DNA of 64,000 nucleotides from Nevskia sp. (GTDB taxonomy: Bacteria; Pseudomonadota; Gammaproteobacteria; Nevskiales; Nevskiaceae), in NCBI GenBank assembly GCA_031291075.1, contig JARLJS010000022.1:19950-83949 (forward strand). The letters are read 5' to 3'. Below, piece after piece: positions 42,753 through 53,216 of the stretch; the stretch's first letter is position 1, and each line of letters starts with the position of its first letter. The notes under the pieces are model-generated. The model did no database searches. It saw nothing but the letters and a program-made list of their open reading frames with translations, and was not told the origin of the DNA. Position numbers and translations under genes: made by a program.

Positions 42753-44099
42753 TCAGGCGCTTTCCGCCTCCGGGATCTCCAGGCTGAAGCTCATGGCCGC
42801 GTCGTCGTAGGTGAACAGCTCGCCATAGCGGCCCCACATGGTGACGGCACGCAGGGTCTGCTCGGCGGCGCTGTCGCTGAGGTAGTCCTCCAGCTCGGAC
42901 AGGAAGCGCACCGCCGGCGCGCGGTGGCCGGGGCGTTCGTCCAGCACGCTCTTGATGTGGGCGGCGAGGGGGATGCGGGTGAGCATCTGCTTGGCGAAGC
43001 TGACCTTGCGCGCCTGGGTGTCCGCCAGGGCGAACTGCTGGCCCAGCGGGGTGAGGTGCACGTCGCCCGTTTCCAGTTCGGCGTAGCCCAGCATCTGCAG
43101 CGACTCGGCCAGCGGGAACAGCTCGTCCACCTCCAGCGCCAGCGCTTGCGACAGCGCCGGCATGTCGGCGCGGCCCTTGTAGGTTTCCGAGGCCAGGGTT
43201 TCGATCAGGCCGGCCATCAGGTTGGTCGACACCTCGGGGATGCGCTCGCCGATCGACAACACCGTGGTCTTGCCGGCGCCGGCCTTGACCGTCATGCGGG
43301 CGTAGATGTCGTCCACCAGCTGGCGGAAGCGCGGATCGAGGCGGTTGCGCGGGTGCTTGAACGGCACCTTGATCTCCGCCACCACGCGGCCGGGGTTGGC
43401 GGAGAACACCAGGATGCGGTCGCACATGAACACCGCCTCCTCGATGTTGTGGGTCACCAGCAGCACCGACTTGATCGGCAGCTTGTTCTCCATCCACAGG
43501 TCGAGGAAGTCGGTGCGCAGGGTTTCCGCGGTCAGCACGTCGAGCGCGGAGAACGGCTCGTCCATCAGCAGGATGGTGGGGTTCATCACCAGCGCGCGCG
43601 CGAAGCCCACGCGCTGGCGCATGCCGCCGGACAGCTCGCGCGGATAAGCGTTGGCGAAGCCGTCCAGGCCGATCAGGTCGATGGCGCGCAAGGCGCGGTC
43701 GCGCATCTCGTCCGGCGGCAGGCCCTGCGCCTCCAGCCCGGCTTCCACGTTCTGCAGCACCGTCAGCCAGGGGAACAGGGCGAAGGACTGGAACACCATG
43801 GCGATGCCATCCGCCGGTCCGTGCAGTTTCTCGCCGCGGTAGACCACCTCGCCGTCGGAAGCGCGGATCAGGCCGGCCACGATGCGCAGCAGGGTGGACT
43901 TGCCGGAGCCGGAACGGCCCAGCAGGCCGACGATCTCGCCCTTGTGCAGGTTGAGGTTGACCGACTCCAGCACCACCAACGGGTCGCCGTGCGGGCGGCG
44001 GAAGTGCCGGCGTACGCCGCGCACCTCCAGCACGGTTTCGGCGGAGATGGGGGCTTGCGCCGGCGCCGGTGCGACAGGGCTTTTCTGTTCGTCGATCAT
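42753..44099 (-). CDS. nitrate/sulfonate-type ABC transporter ATP-binding protein with C-terminal AAA-associated domain
   Basis: GLLGRSGSGKSTLLRIVAGL; LSGGMRQRVGFARALVMNPTILLMDEPFSALD; long extra C-terminal domain. Confidence 0.92.
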   Translation of the reverse strand: MIDEQKSPVAPAPAQAPISAETVLEVRGVRRHFRRPHGDPLVVLESVNLNLHKGEIVGLLGRSGSGKSTLLRIVAGLIRASDGEVVYRGEKLHGPADGIAMVFQSFALFPWLTVLQNVEAGLEAQGLPPDEMRDRALRAIDLIGLDGFANAYPRELSGGMRQRVGFARALVMNPTILLMDEPFSALDVLTAETLRTDFLDLWMENKLPIKSVLLVTHNIEEAVFMCDRILVFSANPGRVVAEIKVPFKHPRNRLDPRFRQLVDDIYARMTVKAGAGKTTVLSIGERIPEVSTNLMAGLIETLASETYKGRADMPALSQALALEVDELFPLAESLQMLGYAELETGDVHLTPLGQQFALADTQARKVSFAKQMLTRIPLAAHIKSVLDERPGHRAPAVRFLSELEDYLSDSAAEQTLRAVTMWGRYGELFTYDDAAMSFSLEIPEAESA

Positions 44100-44111
44100 C
44101 CGGTTTCCTTT

Positions 44112-45932
44112 CTATTCCTCGACGCCCGCCAGCCGCTCCGCCGTGCTGTACAGCGGCCGCCACAGCACGCGGTTGAAGCCGACCACGAACAGCGACATGA
44201 TCGCCACGCCCAGCACCACCCGCGGGTAGTCGCCGTCGTTGGTGGCCTGCGTGATGTACGCTCCCAGGCCATGAGCCTGCAGGTGGGTGTCACCCCAGGA
44301 CACGATCTCCGACACGATGCTGGCGTTCCAGCAGCCGCCCGCGGCGGTCATGGCCCCGGTGACATAGTAAGGCAGGATGCCGGGGATCATCACCCGCTTC
44401 CACCACAGCCAGCCGCGCAGGTGCAGGTTGTCGGCGGCGTCGCGCAGGTCGTGCGGGAACACGCTGGCGCCGGCGATCACGTTGAACAGGATGTACCACT
44501 GGGTGCCGAAGATCATCAGCGGGCTCAGCCAGATGTCCGGATGCAGGTGGAAGCGCACGATCACCGCCACTGCCACCGGGAACAGCAGGTTGGCGGGGAA
44601 GGCGGCGAGGAACTGGGCCACCGGCTGGGCCATCGCGGCCAGGCGTGGCCGCAGGCCGATGGAGACGCCGATCGGCACCCACAGCAGGCTGGCAATGGCC
44701 ACCAGCAGGATCACGCGCACCATCGTCGCCAGGCCGAGCAGGACGGCGTGGCCCACCTCGCCCAGGCCGAGCGAGTGACTGATATAGCTCACCGTCTGCC
44801 AGGCGCCGTAGGCAGCGGCCAGCACCACCACCCCATACCAGGCGATGTCCAGGGCCAGCGGCGTCCACGGCGGCAGGGCGAAGCCGCCCTCGGCCTGGGC
44901 GGCCAGGGGCCGGCGCGGCCGCAGCACGGCATTGATGGCCGTCTCGGTGGGCTGCCACAGGAAGGCGACGAAGCGCGAGCGCTGTAGCATGCGCAGCACC
45001 CAGGACTCCGGCTGCACCTGGCCGGGCTCGTTGTCGGCGCGGAACTTCTCGCCCCAGGCGATGAGGGGGCGGAACAGCAGCTGGTCGTAAAGCAGGATCA
45101 CGATCAGCATCGCCGCGATGGCCCAGCCGATGGCGCCGAGGTTCTTGTCGGCGATGGCGGTGGCCACGTAGGAGCCGATACCGGGCAGGGTGATGCTGGT
45201 GTTGCCCACCGTGATCGCTTCCGACGCCACCACGAAGAACCAGGCGCCGGACATCGACATCATCATGTTCCAGATCAGCCCCGGCATGGCGAACGGCAGC
45301 TCCAGGCGGCGGAAGCGCTGCAGCGGGCCGAAGCGCAGGCTCTTGCAGGCCTCCACCAGGTCCGGCGGCAGGGTGCGCAGCGACTGGTAGACCGAGAACG
45401 CCATGTTCCAGGCCTGGGCGGTGAAGATGGCGAACACCGCCGCCAGCTCGGCGCCCAGCACCTTGCCCGGGAACAGGCCCAGGAAGAACGGCACCAGGAA
45501 GGTCAGAAAGCCCAGCACCGGCACCGACTGCAGGATGTCCAGGATCGGGATCATGATCCGCTCGGCGCGCTGGCTCTTTGCCGCCAGGCCGGCGTAGCCG
45601 ATGCTGAACACCAGCGACAGCACCATGGCGGCGCCCATGCGCAGGGTGGTGCGCAGGGCGTAGTAGGGCAGGGCGGATGGGCTGAGGTCGACCGAGGTCT
45701 TTTCCAGCGCCGACAGCGGCGCCCCGAACTGCTTGGTGCCGACGGTGATCAGCACCAGGGTGCCGAACAGCAGGGCGAAGGCGACGATGTCCCAGGGGCT
45801 GGGCAGGTTGCCGCGGGCGATGCCGCGCACCGCCAGGTAGGGGTGCGTGACGATACGGCGGACCACGGCCGGCGCTTCCGCCAGCTCCTTCAACGTGATT
45901 TTGGGGTCGCCTCCGCCGATCCAGCTTTCCAA
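44112..45932 (-). CDS. ABC transporter permease, duplicated (two fused permease units)
   Basis: Two BPD-type permease halves in one ORF, adjacent to the ATPase. Confidence 0.9.
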   Translation of the reverse strand: MESWIGGGDPKITLKELAEAPAVVRRIVTHPYLAVRGIARGNLPSPWDIVAFALLFGTLVLITVGTKQFGAPLSALEKTSVDLSPSALPYYALRTTLRMGAAMVLSLVFSIGYAGLAAKSQRAERIMIPILDILQSVPVLGFLTFLVPFFLGLFPGKVLGAELAAVFAIFTAQAWNMAFSVYQSLRTLPPDLVEACKSLRFGPLQRFRRLELPFAMPGLIWNMMMSMSGAWFFVVASEAITVGNTSITLPGIGSYVATAIADKNLGAIGWAIAAMLIVILLYDQLLFRPLIAWGEKFRADNEPGQVQPESWVLRMLQRSRFVAFLWQPTETAINAVLRPRRPLAAQAEGGFALPPWTPLALDIAWYGVVVLAAAYGAWQTVSYISHSLGLGEVGHAVLLGLATMVRVILLVAIASLLWVPIGVSIGLRPRLAAMAQPVAQFLAAFPANLLFPVAVAVIVRFHLHPDIWLSPLMIFGTQWYILFNVIAGASVFPHDLRDAADNLHLRGWLWWKRVMIPGILPYYVTGAMTAAGGCWNASIVSEIVSWGDTHLQAHGLGAYITQATNDGDYPRVVLGVAIMSLFVVGFNRVLWRPLYSTAERLAGVEE

Positions 45933-46030
45933 GGTCCGCCTCGCCGCAGATCAATCAACGCAAATCGAAAGCCGCATTCTATTGCAGCCGCAATGGATTG
46001 CGGTTGTTCGCGGCGGAAAATTTCCCGGCC

Positions 46031-47362
46031 TCAAGCGGCCGGGGTTGGCCGGCCCACGCAGTCGTAGACGAAGCCCTCGCTCTTCATCCAGGCCGGGTCG
46101 TAGAGGTTGCGGCCGTCGACGATCAGCGGCTGGCGCAGCAGCTGTTTGAGCCGGCCCAGGTTGGGGCTCTGGAATACGCGCCACTCGGTCACCACCGCCA
46201 GGGCGTCGGCGCCCTCCGCCGCCGCCATCGGCGAGTCCAGCAGGGCGAAATCCGGCCGGTCGCCGTAAATGCGCTGCGCCTCCTTCATCGCCACCGGATC
46301 GTGGGCGCGCACCTTGCCGCCATCGGCCCAGATCGCCTCGATCAGGGTGCGGCTGGCCGCCTCGCGCATATCGTCGGTGCGCGGCTTGAAAGCCAGGCCC
46401 CACACCGCGATGGTCTTGCCCTGCAGGCTGCCCAGGTGCTTGCGCAGCTTGCGGTAAAGGGTCTGCTTCTGGTTGTCGTTGACCTGCTCCACCGCCTTCA
46501 GGATGGCGGCATCGAAGTCGGCGTCGCTGGCGCTTTTCACCAGCGCCTTCACGTCCTTGGGAAAGCAGGAGCCGCCGTAGCCCGCGCCGGGATAGATGAA
46601 GTGATAGCCGATGCGCGGGTCGGCGCCGATGCCGATGCGCACCTTTTCGATGTCCGCGCCGATGCGCTCGGCCAGGTTGGCCATCTCGTTCATGAAGCTG
46701 ATCTTGGTCGCCAGCATGGCGTTGGCGGCGTACTTGGTCAGCTCGCTGGAGCGCACGTCCATGACAATGACGCGGTCGTGGTTGCGGTTGAAGGGAGCGT
46801 ACAGCGTCTGCATCAGCTTGGCCGCGCGCGGGCTGTCGGCGCCGACGATGATGCGGTCCGGCTTGTTGAAGTCGGCGATGGCGTCGCCTTCCTTGAGGAA
46901 CTCGGGGTTGGATACCACGTCGAATTCCGGCGTCGCGCCGCGCTCCTGCAATACCTCGCGCAGCGCTGCGGACACCTTGTCGGCGGTGCCCACCGGCACT
47001 GTCGACTTCGACACCACCAGGCGGTAGCCATCCATGTGACGGGCGATGGAACGCGCCACCGCCAGTACGTACTGCAGATCGGCGGAACCGTCCTCGTTGG
47101 GCGGAGTGCCCACCGCAATGAACTGGTACAGGCCGTGCGCCACGCCCGCGGCGGCGTCGGTGGTGAAGCGCAAACGGCCCTCGGCGGCGTTCTTCAGCAC
47201 CAGTTCGGTGAGGCCGGGTTCGTAGATCGGGATCTGGCCCTGGCGCAGGCGTGCCACCTTGGCTTCGTCGATGTCGACGCACAGCACTTCATTGCCGACG
47301 TCGGCGAAGCAGGCTGCGGTGACCAGTCCGACGTAGCCGGAGCCGAAAATGGTGATGTTCAT
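46031..47362 (-). CDS. ugd: UDP-glucose 6-dehydrogenase
   Basis: [71 protein letters not shown]. Confidence 0.95.
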   Translation of the reverse strand: MNITIFGSGYVGLVTAACFADVGNEVLCVDIDEAKVARLRQGQIPIYEPGLTELVLKNAAEGRLRFTTDAAAGVAHGLYQFIAVGTPPNEDGSADLQYVLAVARSIARHMDGYRLVVSKSTVPVGTADKVSAALREVLQERGATPEFDVVSNPEFLKEGDAIADFNKPDRIIVGADSPRAAKLMQTLYAPFNRNHDRVIVMDVRSSELTKYAANAMLATKISFMNEMANLAERIGADIEKVRIGIGADPRIGYHFIYPGAGYGGSCFPKDVKALVKSASDADFDAAILKAVEQVNDNQKQTLYRKLRKHLGSLQGKTIAVWGLAFKPRTDDMREAASRTLIEAIWADGGKVRAHDPVAMKEAQRIYGDRPDFALLDSPMAAAEGADALAVVTEWRVFQSPNLGRLKQLLRQPLIVDGRNLYDPAWMKSEGFVYDCVGRPTPAA

Positions 47363-47538
47363 GCGTGTCGTGATTCCAATGTGGGTTGCGCCGATCTGCG
47401 CCAATGGTAGCACCGGCGTGGTGCGCCGCCGGACGGCGCCCGGCGGGCATCCGGGCGGGGCCGCGGCGACATGGCGGTCCGCCAAAAAATGCGCGACCAT
47501 ACCGGCCTGACTGTTACCGGAATATTACGGAGGCTGCC

Positions 47539-49032
47539 TTGGACCCGAGAGTGCGCGAATGTCGCGTGGCGATGCGTAACGCCAACGATTATGCCACCTG
47601 GCGCGAGGCTGCCGCCGAGTTCGACCGCGTCACCGGCCGCGAGGACTGGCGCCAGGAAGAAGCCTGCGAAGAGTACGACTGGAAGCTGATCAAGAACCGC
47701 CTGCGCCACATCCGCCAGCTGCGCAGCGAAGGACAGGTGTCCAAGCTGGTCTACCACCTGCGCCAGGGCCTGTACTGGAACCTCGGCAACCTGTGCAACC
47801 CGGCCCTCTACGGCTATTCCCGGCTCGGCACCAAGCAGCTCATCCACGACTATGTCAACGAGGTGGTGGGCGTACTGAACTGGCTGTGCGACGGTGACTT
47901 TCCGGAATTCGAGCTGGCCGCCAAGCGGCGCTTCTTCGAGGAGACCGCCGCCTCCTTCGGCCGTTCGGCGCTGATGCTGTCGGGCGGCGCCACCCTTGGG
48001 CTGTTCCACGTCGGCGTGGTCAAGGCACTGGTGCTGGAGGACCTGCTGCCGGAGGTGATCTCCGGCTCCAGCGCGGGATCGGTGGTGGCGTCCACCATCG
48101 GCACCCGCACTCCGGACGAGCTGGCGGAGCTGCTCGATCCGGAAAATGCCTATTACCACTTCTGGAAGCCGCTGCCGCTGCGCGAGATGTGGCAGCGCGG
48201 CGTGCTGATGGACCAGCGGCAGATCCGCAAGGCCATCGCCAGCAATATCCCGGACCTGACCTTCGAGGAGTCCTACCAGCGCTCCGGCCGCGCCATCAAC
48301 ATCACGGTGTCGCCCGCCGGCTTCAACCAGTCGCCGCGCCTGCTCAACTACCTGACCTTCCCGCACCTCTACCTGCGCGAGGCGGTACTGGCGTCCAGCG
48401 CGGTGCCGTTCCTGTTCGAGCCGGTGCTGCTGATGACCCGCGACGAGTCGGGCCGGCGGGTGCCCTACATGCCTTCGCTACGCTGGACCGACGGCTCGCT
48501 CAAGTCCGACCTGCCCGGCATCCGCCTGCGGCGACTGCACAACGTCAACCATTTCGTGGTCAGCCAGACCAATCCGCACGTGATCCCGTTCGTGCGCGGC
48601 AGCCTGCAGCAGCAGAGCGCGCTCGGCGGCCTGGCCGACTTCGCCGCCACCCTGGCCCGCAGCACCACCCAGTACGCCATCACCCTGGGCCGCCTCAGCG
48701 TGCCGGCGAAGAACGTGCGCCACACGCTGGACTATGTGTCCTCGATCCTGGAGCAGGATTACCACGGCAACATCACCATCGTGCCCAAGCTCACCGCCTG
48801 GCGCTACGCCAACGTGGCCGGCAACCCGAAGATGGAGGACGTGCGGCGCTTCATCCGCGAGGGCGAGCGCGCCACCTGGAAGCGGCTGGAGATGATGCGC
48901 AACCAGACCATCGTGGCGCAGACGCTGGATCGCTGCCTGCGCCGGATCGACCCGCGCCAGGCCAGCCGCACCCCGCTGGTCGGCCAGGCGCGCAAGCCGA
49001 ACCTGAGCGTGGTCCGCAGCAAGGAGACTTGA
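47539..49032 (+). CDS. patatin-like phospholipase with DUF3336-type N-terminus
   Basis: LMLSGGATLGLFHVGVVKAL; ISGSSAGSVVAS (GxSxG); TDGSLKSDLP (DGS); TTG start proposed behind GGAGG, ATG at 47572 alternative. Confidence 0.88.
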   Translation: MDPRVRECRVAMRNANDYATWREAAAEFDRVTGREDWRQEEACEEYDWKLIKNRLRHIRQLRSEGQVSKLVYHLRQGLYWNLGNLCNPALYGYSRLGTKQLIHDYVNEVVGVLNWLCDGDFPEFELAAKRRFFEETAASFGRSALMLSGGATLGLFHVGVVKALVLEDLLPEVISGSSAGSVVASTIGTRTPDELAELLDPENAYYHFWKPLPLREMWQRGVLMDQRQIRKAIASNIPDLTFEESYQRSGRAINITVSPAGFNQSPRLLNYLTFPHLYLREAVLASSAVPFLFEPVLLMTRDESGRRVPYMPSLRWTDGSLKSDLPGIRLRRLHNVNHFVVSQTNPHVIPFVRGSLQQQSALGGLADFAATLARSTTQYAITLGRLSVPAKNVRHTLDYVSSILEQDYHGNITIVPKLTAWRYANVAGNPKMEDVRRFIREGERATWKRLEMMRNQTIVAQTLDRCLRRIDPRQASRTPLVGQARKPNLSVVRSKET

Positions 49033-49135
49033 GACGCGGCCCGTAGGATGGGCAAAGCGCAGCGTGCCCACGCGGATGCGCACGGTGGGCACGGCCTGCG
49101 GCCTTGGCCCGCCCTACGACCGCCTTACGACCGCC

Positions 49136-52100
49136 TTACAGCTTCAGGATTTTTTCCAGCTGTTCCCTTAGCGCCGCCAGCTCCTGCTTCTGCTGGGCTA
49201 CGCGTGCGCGCTCCTTTTCCACCACCTCGGCCGGCGCGCCGCTGACGAATTTGTCGCTGGCCAGGCGCGCCTCGTTCTTCGCCAGGTCGCCCTCGGTCCT
49301 GGCGATCAGCTTCTGCAGGCGGGCGCTCTCCGCCTCCTTGTCGATCAGTCCGGCCATCGGCACCAGGATCTTCATCTGGCCGAGCAGGGCGGTGGCGGAG
49401 TGCGGCGGGGTCTCGCCCGGCGTCAGCACGCGTGGCGCCTGCACCCTGGCCACCGCGCCGATATAGCCGCCCAGGCGCCGCAGCCGCTCGACGTCGCTTT
49501 CGGCGGCATCCTGGATCAGCACCGGCAGCTCCTTGCCCGGCGGGATATCCATGCCGCTGCGGATCTGGCGCACGCCGAGGATGAAGCTCTTCAGCCACTC
49601 CACGTCGGCCTCGGCCGCCTCGTCGATGCGGTCGGCCCGCGCCACGGGATAGGGCTGCAGCATGATGCTGGGGCCGCTCCTGCCGGCCAGCGGCGCCAGC
49701 TGCTGCCACAGATCCTCGGTGACGAAGGGGATCAGCGGGTGCAGCAGCCGCAGCAGGGTTTCCAGCACGCGCACCAGGGTGCGGCGGGTGCCGCGCAGTG
49801 CCGCCGCGTCGTCGAGGCGCAGCGCCGGCTTGGTCAGCTCCAGGTACCAGTCGCAGTACTCGTTCCACACGAACTGGTACAGCGCTTGCGCCAGCAGGTC
49901 GAAGCGGTAGCTGCGGAAATGCTCGGCCGCCTCCGCCTCCAGCTTTTGCAGCTTCGACACGATCCAGCGGTCCGCCTCGCCGAGCGTGCAGGGCGCGGCG
50001 GGTTCCAGGCCGACGTCCTGCCCCTGGCAGTTCATCAGCACGTAATTGGTCGCGTTCCAGATCTTGTTGCAGAAATTGCGGTAGCCGGCGGCGCGGCCGG
50101 AATCGAAGCGGATGTCGCGGCCCGGGCTGGCCAGCGCGGCGAAGGTGAAGCGCAAGGCATCGACGCCGACGGCCTCGATGCCTTTCGGATAATCCTTGCG
50201 GGTGGCTTTCTCGATCTTCGGCGCGGTCTCAGGCTTCATCAGCCCGGTGGTGCGCTTGGCGACGAGGTCCTCCAGGGTAATGCCGTCCACCAGGTCCAGC
50301 GGGTCGAGCACGTTGCCCTTGGACTTGCTCATCTTCTGGCCTTCGCTGTCGCGGATCAGGCCATGCACGTAGACCTCGCGGAAAGGTACCTGGCCGCGCA
50401 GCTTCTGCCCCATCATCACCATGCGCGCCACCCAGAAGAAGATGATGTCGAAGCCGGTGACCAGCACACTGGTGGGGTAGAACTTGTTCAGCTCCGGCGT
50501 CTCCTCCGGCCAGCCCAGCGTCGCCAGCGGCCAGATGTCGGAGGAGAACCAGGTGTCGAACACGTCCTCGTCCTGGTGCAGTCCCCAGTCGCTGATTGTC
50601 TTTATCGAATGCGTAGCAATTTCTGCAAACGACTCACGTTCCCCCGGCGTGAGTTCAAAAAGGCTCTTCTTTCGTTCTGTCTTTACTTCACCCGTGTCGC
50701 CATAAAACAACACTTCAGGTATCCATTCATCTAAATGATGCTTGGCCACAAAATCCTGAAGCAGCTTCATCTCGTCTTTAGACGAAGTGCCATTTGCAAA
50801 GGAATTGAGCGCCGCGCTCGCGGTGGCCAGTTCACTTCTGAATCTAACGTTCGCATCGTGCTCAGATCTCGCAACGTAGGCATTATTTGAGGATGAGTAC
50901 CAGGCCGGGATGCGGTGGCCCCACCAGAGCTGGCGGCTGATGCACCAGTCCTGGATGTTGCGCAGCCAGTGGAAGTAGGTGTTGCTCCAACCCTCCGGTA
51001 CGAACCTGATGCGGCCGTCCTCCACCGCCCGGATCGCCGGTTCGGTGATCGCGGTCCAGCCACCGGGGCGGCCGTCGGGCAGGTTCTTGCGGGTCAGGTC
51101 AACGAACCACTGGTCGGTGAGGTAGGGCTCCAACACCACGCCGGTGCGGTCGCCGCGTGGCACCTTCAGCTTGTGGTCCTCGATCTTCTCCACCAGCTGC
51201 AGACCTTCCAGGTCTGTAACTATCCGCTTGCGCGCTTCGAAGCGGTCAAGGCCGCGGTAGGCCGCGGGCGCCGCCTCGTTGACCTGGGCGGTGGGAGTGA
51301 AGATGTTGATCAGCGGCAGGCCGTGGCGCTGGCCCATCGCGTAGTCGTTGAAATCGTGCGCCGGCGTGATCTTGACGCAGCCGGTGCCGAACTCGCGGTC
51401 GACATAATCGTCCGCAATGATGGGAATCTCGCGATTGCACAAGGGCAGCAACACTTTCCGCCCGACCAGGTGCTTATAGCGCTCGTCTTCCGGGTGCACC
51501 GCCACAGCGGCATCGCCCAGCATGGTTTCCGGCCGTGTCGTCGCCACCACCAGATAGCTTTTCCCATCGTTGGCGGCGGCGCCGCCAACGAGCGGGTAAC
51601 GGAAGTGCCAAAGCTTGCCGTTCTCCTCCTCCTGGCTCACTTCCAGGTCGGAGATGGCGGTCTGCAGCACAGGGTCCCAGTTGACCAGGCGCTTGCCGCG
51701 GTAGATCAGGCCCTCGTCGTGGAGGCGTACGAAGTGCTCGATCACCGCCTTGGAGTAGCCCTCGTCCATGGTGAAGCGCTCGCAGCTCCAGTCCACGGAA
51801 TTGCCCATGCGGCGGATCTGGCGGGTGATGGTATCGCCGGAATAACGCTTCCATTCCCACACCTTCTCGACGAAGCGCTCGCGGCCCAGGTCCAGCCGCG
51901 AGGAGCCCTGCGCCTTGAGGTTGCGCTCCACCACCATCTGGGTGGCGATGCCGGCGTGGTCGGTGCCGGGCTGCCACAGGGTGCTCTCGCCGCGCATGCG
52001 GTGGTAGCGCACCAGCGCGTCCATCACCGTGTGCTGAAAGGCATGCCCCATGTGCAGCGTGCCGGTGACGTTCGGTGGCGGGATCATGATGCAGTAGGGC

Positions 52101-52192
52101 GCGCCGTCACCTTGCGGGGCGAACCAGCCGTTGCGCTCCCAGGTGTCGCGCCAGCGCGCTTCCACCGTGCGGGGATCGAAGGTCTTTTCCAT
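49136..52192 (-). CDS. valS: valyl-tRNA synthetase
   Basis: [37 protein letters not shown] (HIGH-like); [18 protein letters not shown] (KMSKS). Confidence 0.97.
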   Translation of the reverse strand: MEKTFDPRTVEARWRDTWERNGWFAPQGDGAPYCIMIPPPNVTGTLHMGHAFQHTVMDALVRYHRMRGESTLWQPGTDHAGIATQMVVERNLKAQGSSRLDLGRERFVEKVWEWKRYSGDTITRQIRRMGNSVDWSCERFTMDEGYSKAVIEHFVRLHDEGLIYRGKRLVNWDPVLQTAISDLEVSQEEENGKLWHFRYPLVGGAAANDGKSYLVVATTRPETMLGDAAVAVHPEDERYKHLVGRKVLLPLCNREIPIIADDYVDREFGTGCVKITPAHDFNDYAMGQRHGLPLINIFTPTAQVNEAAPAAYRGLDRFEARKRIVTDLEGLQLVEKIEDHKLKVPRGDRTGVVLEPYLTDQWFVDLTRKNLPDGRPGGWTAITEPAIRAVEDGRIRFVPEGWSNTYFHWLRNIQDWCISRQLWWGHRIPAWYSSSNNAYVARSEHDANVRFRSELATASAALNSFANGTSSKDEMKLLQDFVAKHHLDEWIPEVLFYGDTGEVKTERKKSLFELTPGERESFAEIATHSIKTISDWGLHQDEDVFDTWFSSDIWPLATLGWPEETPELNKFYPTSVLVTGFDIIFFWVARMVMMGQKLRGQVPFREVYVHGLIRDSEGQKMSKSKGNVLDPLDLVDGITLEDLVAKRTTGLMKPETAPKIEKATRKDYPKGIEAVGVDALRFTFAALASPGRDIRFDSGRAAGYRNFCNKIWNATNYVLMNCQGQDVGLEPAAPCTLGEADRWIVSKLQKLEAEAAEHFRSYRFDLLAQALYQFVWNEYCDWYLELTKPALRLDDAAALRGTRRTLVRVLETLLRLLHPLIPFVTEDLWQQLAPLAGRSGPSIMLQPYPVARADRIDEAAEADVEWLKSFILGVRQIRSGMDIPPGKELPVLIQDAAESDVERLRRLGGYIGAVARVQAPRVLTPGETPPHSATALLGQMKILVPMAGLIDKEAESARLQKLIARTEGDLAKNEARLASDKFVSGAPAEVVEKERARVAQQKQELAALREQLEKILKL

Positions 52193-52213
52193 GGATGTCG
52201 GAAGCGTCCCGGC

Positions 52214-52633
52214 CTACTTGGCCGAATTGGGCACCATCAGCGGCGGCGCCTGGCGCTCGCCGCAGTCCGGCCCGCGCGTGACGTCGATCTCGTCGGCCAC
52301 GCCGTTGCTGGGAACGACGATCACCTGGTCGCGGTTCTCGCAGGCGAAGCCGATCCGGTTGGGCCGCCGCACGCAGCTCAGGAAGTGCGGCGCCTTGCGG
52401 TTGCGGCCCTGCTCGTCGATGAAATCGCCGGTGCGGTTTTCGCAATTGAAGCCCTGCGCCGACAGGCGCGCCTCGGCGGTCTCCATGGTGGTGCCCACCG
52501 GCACGCTGGTGTGGACGCGCTCGCTGGTGTCGACGTCGACGGTGTCGTTGTAGGTGCGGCTGAGCCAGCTGCAACCGCCGAGCAGGAGCGCGGCGGCGAG
52601 CCCGGTGGCGGTGCGGGCGGAGAATGCGGTCAT
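52214..52633 (-). CDS. hypothetical lipoprotein
   Basis: Lipobox LLLGGC; upstream of valS on the same strand. Confidence 0.65.
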   Translation of the reverse strand: MTAFSARTATGLAAALLLGGCSWLSRTYNDTVDVDTSERVHTSVPVGTTMETAEARLSAQGFNCENRTGDFIDEQGRNRKAPHFLSCVRRPNRIGFACENRDQVIVVPSNGVADEIDVTRGPDCGERQAPPLMVPNSAK

Positions 52634-52646
52634 GGATGCACTTGCC

Positions 52647-53084
52647 TCAAAGGTTGTGTGACGCCAGTTCGTAGCCGCGGTCACGGTAGAACTTGTAGCG
52701 TTCGCGCGATTTTGCGCGCTGGGCGGCATCGCCGTCGACAATTTCCATCACCCGCTCGAAGCGGCTGAAGAACGCCGGCACTTCCGCGCCCAGGTTGATC
52801 ATCACCTCGTGGTATTCGTCGGGCGGCTCGGCGCCGCCGATCAGCACCGCCGGCAGCGGCTGCTGCAGCGGCGCCGCGCCCTGCCGCTCGTGCGGGACGA
52901 AGCTGCCCTGGCGGAAGCTCCACAGGGCGCTGTCGACGTTGCCCGACACTTCGCCGTCCGGCACGTAAACGTAGACCCGCTGCCCGGCGGAGGAGGCCTT
53001 ATCGCACAGCTTGCAGGCGGTCATGACCGCGCCTTCCGGCGGTTTGCCGCCCTCGGGCAGGATGTAGAAGTCGATGCGGGTCAT
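52647..53084 (-). CDS. holC: DNA polymerase III chi subunit
   Basis: MTRIDFYILPEGG; ACKLCDKASSAGQRVYVY; LWSFRQGSFVPH; VMINLGAEVPAFFSRFERVMEIVD; next to pepA and valS. Confidence 0.93.
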   Translation of the reverse strand: MTRIDFYILPEGGKPPEGAVMTACKLCDKASSAGQRVYVYVPDGEVSGNVDSALWSFRQGSFVPHERQGAAPLQQPLPAVLIGGAEPPDEYHEVMINLGAEVPAFFSRFERVMEIVDGDAAQRAKSRERYKFYRDRGYELASHNL

Positions 53085-53099
53085 GGCTGCGCCATTGCC

Positions 53100-53194
53100 G
53101 TGAGGGGTGAGGTCGCGCCCTGCGGGCGCTGTGAGGAGTGAGGGGACAAGCTTGTCTCCTCACAGCCCGCGCAGCGGGCGACCTCACCCCTCAC
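53100..53194. repeat. GTGAGGGGTGAGG palindromic intergenic repeat, copy 2
   Basis: GTGAGGGGTGAGGTCGCGCCCTGCGGGCGCTGTGAGGAGTGAGGGGACAAGCTTGTCTCCTCACAGCCCGCGCAGCGGGCGACCTCACCCCTCAC; near palindrome centred on AAGCTT. Confidence 0.85.
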
Positions 53195-53216
53195 AGCCGC
53201 GCGCAGCGCGGCGTCC

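Noticed and set aside
42741-44987. 748-aa plus-strand ORF opposite the ABC transporter genes
   Set aside because: His/Val/Gln-rich antisense translation with no domain motifs; minus-strand ABC genes are clear.
50583-50905. Intein in valS
   Set aside because: The extra segment is far too short and lacks intein splice-junction residues and endonuclease motifs.
50915-52768. 617-aa plus-strand ORF opposite valS
   Set aside because: Antisense high-GC artefact; valS motifs are on the minus strand.
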